Shown in pieces: positions 6,550 to 11,296 of a stretch of 11,296 nucleotides of DNA. The stretch is from TMP-24 sp964600685. GTDB taxonomy: Bacteria; Pseudomonadota; Alphaproteobacteria; Rhodobacterales; Rhodobacteraceae. Position numbers and translations under genes: made by a program. Under the pieces are notes generated by a model that was not told the origin of the DNA, searched no databases, and worked only from the letters and a program-made list of their open reading frames with translations. The stretch spans positions 1 to 11,296 of the forward strand of contig CAZRKU010000103.1 of assembly GCA_964600685.1 (NCBI GenBank), read 5' to 3'. The first letter of the stretch is position 1; each line of letters starts with the position of its first letter.

Positions 6550-7051
6550 CGGAAGCCACGCGCACGCGGATCATCCGGTCGGGGTTCGCCGGCGGCTCGC
6601 CGCGCATGATCTTGTCCACATGCTCCATTCCCGAGACCACCCGGCCATAGACCGTATACTGGCCATTCAGGAAGTGGTTGTCCTTGAAGTTGATGAAGAA
6701 CTGGCTGTTGGCCGAGTTCGGATTCTGCGAGCGTGCCGCACCGAGCGTGCCACGGTCATGCGGCAGCTTGGAAAATTCGGCCGGAAGGTCCGGCAGGTCC
6801 GAGCCGCCGGTGCCCGAGCGGCCGGAATTGTAGGTCGGCGCTGCCATGTTGGCATGTTCGACATCGCCGGTCTGGGCCATGAACCCGTCGATCACCCGGT
6901 GGAAGGCAACATTGTCATATTTACCGGCGCGGGCGAGTTCCTTCATGCGCTCGGCATGTTTCGGGGCCACGTCCTTCAGCAGCTCGATGACGACCGGGCC
7001 GTCCTTGAGCGTGATGATGACGGTGTTGTCGGGATCCTTGATGTCGGCCAT
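6542..7051 (-). CDS. ppiB: Cytoplasmic cyclophilin-type peptidyl-prolyl isomerase
   Basis: This 169-residue single-domain cyclophilin is a proline isomerase assisting protein folding. It has no signal peptide or membrane helix, so it should be cytoplasmic. Motifs include YDNVAFHRVIDGFMAQTGD at 45-63 with catalytic R52, GTGGSDLPDLPAEF, NPNSANSQFFINF and LNGQYTVYGRV. The start at 7051 is fixed by a good AAGGAG seven bases upstream on the minus strand and by the normal family N terminus (MADIKDPDNT). The open frame extends upstream to 7858, but that part lies antisense to pgk and does not look like cyclophilin. It is the first gene of a two-gene operon with the anchored paralogue and is divergent from pgk across 165 bases. 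The symbol is assigned by family resemblance to PpiB-type enzymes. Confidence 0.93.
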   Translation of the reverse strand: MADIKDPDNTVIITLKDGPVVIELLKDVAPKHAERMKELARAGKYDNVAFHRVIDGFMAQTGDVEHANMAAPTYNSGRSGTGGSDLPDLPAEFSKLPHDRGTLGAARSQNPNSANSQFFINFKDNHFLNGQYTVYGRVVSGMEHVDKIMRGEPPANPDRMIRVRVASDV

Positions 7052-7133
7052 GGCGCGGCTCCTTGATGCAGAGTTTTCGGGCCGGACCCTAAACTTTGGG
7101 GCGGGCGGTGAAAAGGGGCAAACCTGCCCTTGG

Positions 7134-7163
7134 TTGACCTTGGCGCGCGGTTCGGTGTTAAGA
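7134..7163 (+). promoter_or_regulatory. Candidate sigma-70-type promoter of pgk
   Basis: TTGACC at 7134-7139 is a close match to the -35 consensus. It is followed after 18 bases by TTAAGA at 7158-7163 as a weaker -10. It lies in the divergent gap between ppiB and pgk, about 50 bases before the pgk start. The -10 is poor, so the exact element is uncertain. I found no convincing promoter for the ppiB direction in the same gap. Confidence 0.4.
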
Positions 7164-7216
7164 AGGTTCAGGCGCCGGTGGGGTGCCGTGGGGCGACGCG
7201 GGAAAGGAAGCGGGTC

Positions 7217-8407
7217 ATGGACTGGAAAACCCTCGACGACATGGATTTCGCCGGACAGACGGCGCTTGTCAGGGTCGACATCAATGTCCCGGTCGAAGCC
7301 GGTCGGGTGACGGACGCAACGCGCATCGAAAAGATCGTGCCGACGGTCAGGGACATTCTGGCCAGGGGCGGCAAGGTGGTTCTGCTGGCGCATTTCGGCC
7401 GACCCAAGGGCCGGGTCGTGCCGGAGATGAGCCTGCGCGTCACCCTTCCTGCGCTTGAGGCGGCCTTGGGCATGAAGGTCGCCTTTGCCGAGGACTGCGT
7501 CGGGCTGCCGGCCAAGAAGGCGGCGGCGGCGTTGCAGCCGGGCGGGGTTCTTCTGCTGGAAAACACCCGCTTCCACGCGGGCGAGGAAAAGAACGACCCC
7601 GCCCTGGCGGCGGCCATGGCGGCGCTTGGCAACATCTATGTGAATGACGCCTTTTCGGCGGCGCACCGGGCGCATGCGTCGACCGAGGGGATCGCGCGGC
7701 TTCTGCCCGCCTGCGCGGGCCGCCTGATGGCGGCGGAACTGAAGGCGCTGAACGCGGCCCTCGGCAAACCCGAACGCCCGGTGGTGGCGGTGGTGGGCGG
7801 CGCGAAAGTGTCCACGAAGCTTGACCTGCTGGGCAACCTGGTCACCAAGGTCGACCATCTGGTGATCGGCGGCGGCATGGCCAATACCTTCCTTTTCGCC
7901 AGGGGGGCGCAGGTCGGAAAATCACTGGCCGAACATGACATGGCCGATACCGCACGCGCCATCATGCGAAGCGCGTCGGACGCAGGCTGCACCATCCATC
8001 TGCCGGTCGACGTGGTGGTGGCGCGCGAGTTCAGGGCGGGTGCCGATCACGAGGTCGTGCCGGTGAACGCCTGCCCCGGCGATGCGATGATCCTGGACGC
8101 CGGCCCATCGACGGTCGCGGTCCTGACTACGGTTTTCGAATCCTGCCGGACGCTGATCTGGAACGGGCCGCTTGGTGCGTTCGAACTGCCACCCTTCGAT
8201 GCGGCGACCAATGCGGCGGCGGCCAAGGTCGCGGAACTGACGGACGAGGGCAAGCTGATCTCGGTCGCGGGCGGGGGCGACACGGTTGCGGCGCTGAACA
8301 AGGTCGGCGCCGCCGATCATTTTACCTTCATCTCGACGGCGGGCGGGGCATTCCTTGAATGGATGGAAGGCAAGGAACTGCCGGGCGTCGCGGCGCTGAT
8401 GGGCTGA
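7217..8407 (+). CDS. pgk: Phosphoglycerate kinase
   Basis: Pgk transfers the acyl phosphate of 1,3-bisphosphoglycerate to ADP in glycolysis, and the reverse in gluconeogenesis or the Calvin cycle, in the cytoplasm. The ATG at 7217 gives 396 residues, the normal bacterial length, with GGAAAGGAAG just upstream as ribosome site. The open frame to 7130 has no family resemblance. N-domain substrate motifs are RVDINVP at 19-25, HFGRPKG at 59-65, LLLENTRFHAGEEKND at 112-127 and NDAFSAAHRAHAST at about 143-156. C-domain nucleotide motifs are GGAKVSTK, GGGMANTF, WNGPLGAFE and GGGDT at 352-356. All expected motifs are intact. It is divergent from the cyclophilin pair and followed 79 bases later by an SDR gene on the same strand, separated by a dyad sequence. 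Confidence 0.97.
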   Translation: MDWKTLDDMDFAGQTALVRVDINVPVEAGRVTDATRIEKIVPTVRDILARGGKVVLLAHFGRPKGRVVPEMSLRVTLPALEAALGMKVAFAEDCVGLPAKKAAAALQPGGVLLLENTRFHAGEEKNDPALAAAMAALGNIYVNDAFSAAHRAHASTEGIARLLPACAGRLMAAELKALNAALGKPERPVVAVVGGAKVSTKLDLLGNLVTKVDHLVIGGGMANTFLFARGAQVGKSLAEHDMADTARAIMRSASDAGCTIHLPVDVVVAREFRAGADHEVVPVNACPGDAMILDAGPSTVAVLTTVFESCRTLIWNGPLGAFELPPFDAATNAAAAKVAELTDEGKLISVAGGGDTVAALNKVGAADHFTFISTAGGAFLEWMEGKELPGVAALMG

Positions 8408-8450
8408 AAACCGCCCGCCCCGGCGGATCGCTTGATTGAAACCGGCATGC

Positions 8451-8470
8451 CGTTACCTTCAGCGGTAACG
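8451..8470. promoter_or_regulatory. Inverted repeat upstream of the SDR gene, candidate operator
   Basis: CGTTACC (8451-8457) and GGTAACG (8464-8470) form a perfect 7-bp inverted repeat around six bases. It ends 16 bases before the SDR start codon. A smaller palindrome, CGGCATGCCG (8443-8452), abuts it. TTGATT at 8432-8437 with TACCTT at 8454-8459 could be a weak promoter whose -10 lies inside the repeat, which would suit repression. There is no T-run after the hairpin, so it is not a standard terminator of pgk. The regulator is unknown. Confidence 0.4.
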
Positions 8471-8486
8471 TGAAGGGAGAGCTTGC

Positions 8487-9278
8487 ATGACATCGGCAAC
8501 CGGCCTGCGGGGCTGGACACTCATCACCGGCGCATCGGAAGGATTGGGACGCGAGTTCGCCATCCTGGCCGCCGCCGAAGGGCGCGACCTGATCCTTGCC
8601 GCCCGGCAGGGACCGAAGATGGAGGCGCTGGCCGAGGAGTTGCGGACGCGCCACAAGATCGCGGTCGAGATCATCCCGACCGATCTGGCCGACAGCGAGG
8701 CGGTCGAGCTTCTGTGGCGGCGCGCGTCGAGCCGTCGGCGGATCGACATTCTGGTGAACAACGCGGGGCTGGGGGCGGCCGGTCCCTTTGCCTCGGACGA
8801 TCTGGCGCGCGAGGTTGAATCGATCCGCGTCAATGTGCTGGCGCTGACCATCCTGATGAAACGCGCGGCGCCACACATGCTGGCGGCAGGTGGCGGGCAG
8901 ATCATGAATGTCGCCTCGGTCGCGGCCTTCACGCCGGGACCGAACATGGCCGTCTATCACGCGACGAAGGCCTATGTGCTGTCTCTCTCCGAGGCGGTGG
9001 CGGAAGAGTTGCGCGGCCAGCCGGTCACGATCACCGCGTTTTGTCCGGGGGCAACCAAGACCCAGTTCGCGAAAGTGGCGGGGATGGAGGAGATGCGGCT
9101 GTTCCGCGCCGCCCTGCGGCTGCCGACGGCCAGAAGCGTGGCTGTTTCGGGATGGCGGGCGATGCGGCGCGGCAAGCGGGTGCATGTCACCGGATTGCTG
9201 AACAAGGGCTTTGCCTTTTTGCCCCGGTTCGGTCCGCGCTTCCTGATGCCTTGGATCACCGGATTGTTTCTGAAATGA
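8487..9278 (+). CDS. Short-chain dehydrogenase/reductase (SDR) family oxidoreductase
   Basis: This 263-residue protein is a classical SDR with a Rossmann fold binding NAD(P). The cofactor glycine motif TGASEGLG is at residues 14-21 and an arginine at 40 (AAR) follows beta-2, which often favours NADPH. NNAG is at 91-94, the structural asparagine at 116, the catalytic serine at 144 (NVAS), tyrosine 157 and lysine 161 (YHATK). The catalytic tetrad is complete, so it should be active. The substrate-binding C-terminal part (about 190-263) is basic and moderately hydrophobic (LNKGFAFLPRFGPRFLMPW), as in the DltE/YqjQ-like SDR subgroup whose substrates are mostly unknown. A ribosome site AAGGGAGA lies before the ATG at 8487. 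It has its own candidate operator upstream and may be regulated separately from pgk. Confidence 0.9.
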   Translation: MTSATGLRGWTLITGASEGLGREFAILAAAEGRDLILAARQGPKMEALAEELRTRHKIAVEIIPTDLADSEAVELLWRRASSRRRIDILVNNAGLGAAGPFASDDLAREVESIRVNVLALTILMKRAAPHMLAAGGGQIMNVASVAAFTPGPNMAVYHATKAYVLSLSEAVAEELRGQPVTITAFCPGATKTQFAKVAGMEEMRLFRAALRLPTARSVAVSGWRAMRRGKRVHVTGLLNKGFAFLPRFGPRFLMPWITGLFLK

Positions 9279-9292
9279 CAGTCCTTTCCGTG

Positions 9293-9306
9293 TGTTAGCG
9301 CCACCA
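9293..9306. promoter_or_regulatory. LacI-type operator-like dyad upstream of the aldolase promoter
   Basis: TGTTAGC (9293-9299) and GCCACCA (9300-9306) form an imperfect palindrome with a central CG, five of seven positions pairing. This is the form of LacI-family operators. In Rhodobacter-type bacteria a LacI-family regulator (CceR) is known to control central carbon genes, and this site resembles such a motif from memory. The dyad ends four bases before the predicted -35 of the aldolase promoter, which is a position suited to activation. Confidence 0.4.
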
Positions 9307-9309
9307 TGT

Positions 9310-9338
9310 TTGCAATGCGCCCGACGCTCGCCTAAAAG
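9310..9338 (+). promoter_or_regulatory. Predicted sigma-70-type promoter of the aldolase gene
   Basis: TTGCAA (9310-9315), a spacer of exactly 17 bases and TAAAAG (9333-9338) give a plausible housekeeping promoter in the 105-base gap before the aldolase gene. The start codon is 45 bases downstream of the -10. The leader contains a GGCCGGC direct repeat (9349-9362). The TAAAAG is one of the few AT-rich patches in this region. Confidence 0.5.
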
Positions 9339-9383
9339 CCAGCCCATCGGCCGGCGGCCGGCAGATTTTCCTTGGAGCGAGAA

Positions 9384-10274
9384 ATGTCACAGCAAAAGCA
9401 GGCAGAGCAGATGCGGTCCGGCCAGGGCTTCATCGCCGCCCTTGACCAGAGCGGCGGGTCGACGCCCAAGGCGCTGAAGCTTTATGGCCTCACCGAGGGC
9501 AGCTATTCGGGCGAGGCGGAAATGTACGCGCTGATCCATGCGATGCGGTCGCGCATCGCCACCTCGCCCGCCTTCGACGGCAAGCGGGTGATCGGGGCGA
9601 TCCTGTTCGAGCGCACGATGGATGCCGACATCGGCGGCCTGCCGGCGGCGGATTATCTGTGGAAGACCAAGGGTGTGGTGCCGTTCCTGAAGATCGACCA
9701 GGGGCTTCAGGACGAAGCCGACGGCGTGCGGCTGATGAAGCCGATCAAGGGGCTGGACGACCTCTTGGCGCGCGCCGCCAAGAAGGGGATTTTCGGCACC
9801 AAGGAACGGTCGGTCATCGACGCCGCCAACGCCAAAGGCATTGCCGCCGTGGTCGCCCAGCAGTTCGAGGTCGCGGCGCAGGTGGCCACGCACGGGCTGA
9901 TGCCGATAATCGAGCCGGAAGTGACCATTTCCATCTCTGACAAGGCGGAGGCGGAGGCTGTCTTGCTGGCGGAAATCGTGCAGCATCTCGACAAGCTGCC
10001 CGCCGGCCGGCAGGTGATGCTGAAGCTGACCCTGCCGACCGTCGACAACCTTTACCGGCCGCTGGTCGATCATCCGCGGGTGATGCGGGTCGTGGCCCTT
10101 TCGGGCGGCTATTCGCGCGACGAAGCCAACAAGGCGCTGGCGCGCAACGCCGGCATGATCGCCAGCTTCTCGCGGGCGCTGACCGAGGGGCTTTCCGCAC
10201 AACAGGACGACGCGACCTTCAACAGGGTGCTCGACGGCGCGATCCAGTCGATCCGCGACGCATCCGTCGCCTGA
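9384..10274 (+). CDS. fda: Class I fructose-bisphosphate aldolase (bacterial type)
   Basis: This metal-independent aldolase cleaves fructose 1,6-bisphosphate to dihydroxyacetone phosphate and glyceraldehyde 3-phosphate, or runs in reverse in gluconeogenesis, through a Schiff base. The ATG at 9384 has GGAG six bases upstream and gives 296 residues, the length of the Staphylococcus-type class I enzyme. A TTG at 9372 in the same frame lies within the ribosome site region and is rejected. Motifs are GFIAALDQSGGSTPKAL at 15-31, RVIGAILFERTMD at 68-80, PFLKIDQG at 100-107, PIIEPEV at 174-180 and MLKLTLP at 212-218, where K214 is the expected Schiff-base lysine. It is a single-gene unit by appearance: own promoter, LacI-like dyad upstream and a strong terminator 25 bases after the stop. 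The symbol follows the Staphylococcus usage; fbaB is also applied to class I enzymes. Confidence 0.93.
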   Translation: MSQQKQAEQMRSGQGFIAALDQSGGSTPKALKLYGLTEGSYSGEAEMYALIHAMRSRIATSPAFDGKRVIGAILFERTMDADIGGLPAADYLWKTKGVVPFLKIDQGLQDEADGVRLMKPIKGLDDLLARAAKKGIFGTKERSVIDAANAKGIAAVVAQQFEVAAQVATHGLMPIIEPEVTISISDKAEAEAVLLAEIVQHLDKLPAGRQVMLKLTLPTVDNLYRPLVDHPRVMRVVALSGGYSRDEANKALARNAGMIASFSRALTEGLSAQQDDATFNRVLDGAIQSIRDASVA

Positions 10275-10299
10275 GCCCCTGAAACCCCGAGAAAAAGTG

Positions 10300-10328
10300 C
10301 CGCGAAGGATTCCCTTCGCGGTTCTTTT
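10300..10328 (+). terminator. Rho-independent terminator of the class I aldolase gene
   Basis: CCGCGAAGG (10300-10308) and CCTTCGCGG (10313-10321) form a perfect 9-bp stem with a four-base loop, followed by TTCTTTT. An A-run (10292-10296) precedes the stem. The arm shares the string CGCGAAGGAT with the tyrS terminator. Confidence 0.88.
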
Positions 10329-10391
10329 GTGCCAGACTCCCCCTCACCCGCCCGTCAGAGGCGGGAACCGGGCGGACTATCGGGACAGATC

Positions 10392-10694
10392 ATGCGGCTT
10401 TCGTCGATCAAACATGCAGCGCTGGGCACTTCGGCCGCTGTCATCCTCGTGGCAATCGGGGGCTATTTCACCTTCGCGGCCCTGCAGGGCGATTTCGGGG
10501 TGGTCAGACGGGTGCAGATCGTCGCGGAAAAGCAGGAGCTGACCGCCGAGCGCGACCGACTGAAGGCGGAAGTGGCGCGCATGCAGAACCTGACGGAGCG
10601 CCTGTCGGACGATTATCTGGACGTCGACCTGCTGGATGAACGCGCCCGCAATGTCCTGGGTTACATGCGCGCCGACGAGATCGTCATCCGCTGA
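10392..10694 (+). CDS. ftsB: FtsB/DivIC-like septum formation initiator protein
   Basis: This 100-residue bitopic membrane protein belongs to the septum formation initiator (FtsB/DivIC) family, which links FtsL and FtsQ in the divisome. It has a short basic N terminus, one membrane helix at about 9-30 and a periplasmic coiled coil at about 38-72 (repeated E/K/L heptads such as AEKQELTAERDRLKAEVARM). A conserved tail follows, DLLDERARNVLGYMRADEIV, at 79-98. Length and order match the family. The ATG at 10392 is preferred because it puts the helix right after a short cytoplasmic tail; the ribosome site (GGGACAG) is weak. The longer open frame to 10329 would add a Pro/Arg-rich segment inside the preceding terminator-leader region. 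Position just before pdhA is a conserved alphaproteobacterial arrangement. The gene name is by family, not by proven orthology. Confidence 0.85.
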   Translation: MRLSSIKHAALGTSAAVILVAIGGYFTFAALQGDFGVVRRVQIVAEKQELTAERDRLKAEVARMQNLTERLSDDYLDVDLLDERARNVLGYMRADEIVIR

Positions 10695-10747
10695 ACCGCC
10701 CCCTCCGGCACAAATTTTGCTCGCGTGCTGCGCCGCATTGCGCTATG

Positions 10748-10769
10748 GATAGTTTAACGTTGAACTATC
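10748..10769. promoter_or_regulatory. Near-perfect 22-bp palindrome upstream of pdhA, candidate operator
   Basis: The half-sites GATAGTTTAAC (10748-10758) and GTTGAACTATC (10759-10769) pair at ten of eleven positions around a central CG; only 10755/10762 mismatch. It lies in the 100-base gap between ftsB and pdhA, ending 25 bases before the pdhA start codon and 11 bases before its ribosome site. It is much more AT-rich than its surroundings and there is no T-run after it, so a protein-binding site is more likely than a terminator. The length and symmetry would suit a MarR- or TetR-type dimer; the regulator is not known. Confidence 0.55.
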
Positions 10770-10794
10770 TTGCCGTCATTGGGAGGTGGCCGTT

Positions 10795-11296
10795 ATGGCA
10801 GCGCGCAAAAGCTCCGAGAAATCAAATATTTCCAAAGATGACCTGCTGAAACTCTACCGCGAGATGCTGCTGATCCGGCGATTCGAGGAAAAGGCCGGTC
10901 AGCTGTACGGGATGGGACTGATCGGGGGCTTCTGCCACCTTTACATCGGCCAGGAAGCGGTGGTCGTGGGCTTGGAGGCCTGCACCAAGGAAGGTGACAA
11001 GCGCATCACCAGCTACCGCGATCACGGGCACATGCTGGCCTGCGGCATGGACGCCAAGGGCGTGATGGCCGAACTGACCGGGCGGTCGGGCGGCTATTCC
11101 AAAGGCAAGGGCGGCTCGATGCACATGTTCTCCAAGGCGCGCCACTTCTACGGCGGGCACGGGATCGTCGCGGCGCAGGTGCCGCTTGGCGCCGGTCTGG
11201 CGATGTCGGACTGGTACAAGGGCAACGACAATGTGACCTTCACCTATTTTGGCGACGGCGCGGCCAACCAGGGCCAGGTGTACGAGAGCTTCAACA
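10795..11296 (+). CDS. pdhA: Pyruvate dehydrogenase E1 component, alpha subunit (partial, continues beyond window)
   Basis: This is the N-terminal 167 codons of the E1-alpha subunit of the pyruvate dehydrogenase complex. With E1-beta it decarboxylates pyruvate on thiamine diphosphate and passes the acetyl group to E2 lipoyl. The ATG at 10795 has a strong GGGAGG (10781-10786) upstream. After a short charged leader (AARKSSEKSNISKDD) come YREMLLIRRFEEKAGQLYG at about 22-40, GFCHLYIGQEAV, SYRDHGH, the GGYSKGKGGSMHMF segment typical of two-subunit E1 enzymes, GGHGIVAAQ, and GDGAANQGQVYESFN, which starts the thiamine diphosphate-binding motif. The frame is open to the window end. A 22-bp palindrome upstream suggests transcription of its own rather than only read-through from ftsB. 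pdhB is expected next but lies outside the window. Confidence 0.96.
   Translation, partial: MAARKSSEKSNISKDDLLKLYREMLLIRRFEEKAGQLYGMGLIGGFCHLYIGQEAVVVGLEACTKEGDKRITSYRDHGHMLACGMDAKGVMAELTGRSGGYSKGKGGSMHMFSKARHFYGGHGIVAAQVPLGAGLAMSDWYKGNDNVTFTYFGDGAANQGQVYESFN

Noticed and set aside
7052..7858. Extended N terminus of the cytoplasmic cyclophilin
   Set aside because: It is antisense to pgk with shadow-like composition. A strong ribosome site fixes the start at 7051.
8412..8427. Terminator of pgk at the CCGCC/GGCGG pair
   Set aside because: The stem is only about five base pairs and no T-run follows, so I did not call it a terminator.
9349..9362. GGCCGGC direct repeat in the aldolase leader as a regulatory repeat
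   Set aside because: Only two copies of a short GC word in a GC-rich region; chance is sufficient.

Overview
The window is high-GC DNA with the codon use, gene content and gene order of an alphaproteobacterium, most likely a member of the Rhodobacterales (Rhodobacter/Paracoccus-like). This rests on recognisable protein families, GC-rich third positions and the ftsB-pdhA neighbourhood typical of alphaproteobacteria. No database search was possible. Almost everything is chromosomal housekeeping. I see no phage, IS element, CRISPR array, tRNA or rRNA.

Layout. Bases 1 to about 135 read on the minus strand as an internal piece of a serine hydrolase (beta-lactamase family). This piece is fused head-on to an enolase gene (about 121-1152, +) that lacks its first ~85 codons and carries four clustered in-frame stops. 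Next on the + strand come a small two-helix membrane protein that looks like a filterless ion-channel pore module (1164-1544), a membrane fatty acid desaturase (1593-2477) and a RarD-type EamA transporter (2530-3459). RarD runs convergently into anmK (3435-4544, -). AnmK is divergent from tyrS (4609-5859, +), which ends in a strong hairpin terminator. Two overlapping cyclophilin genes follow on the minus strand (5932-6549 and 6542-7051), divergent from pgk (7217-8407, +). Then come an SDR oxidoreductase (8487-9278), a class I fructose-bisphosphate aldolase (9384-10274) with its own promoter and terminator, an FtsB/DivIC-like septum protein (10392-10694) and the start of pdhA (10795 to the window end).

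How the genes fit together. Enolase, phosphoglycerate kinase, fructose-bisphosphate aldolase and pyruvate dehydrogenase E1-alpha form a loose central-carbon cluster covering lower glycolysis/gluconeogenesis and entry to the TCA cycle. Protein folding (two cyclophilins), translation (tyrS), cell-wall recycling (anmK) and division (ftsB) genes are interspersed. Three dyad sequences sit where regulators would act: in front of the SDR gene, in front of the aldolase promoter (LacI-type half-sites) and in front of pdhA (a near-perfect 22-bp palindrome).

The oddest part is the left end. The fusion point and the cluster of stops both lie inside an otherwise well conserved enolase. They may reflect a chimeric or error-rich contig end, or a genuinely decayed second enolase copy. 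I did not find a convincing undescribed multi-gene system. The best leads are the enolase anomaly, the pdhA palindrome, the aldolase operator and the pore-like two-helix protein.
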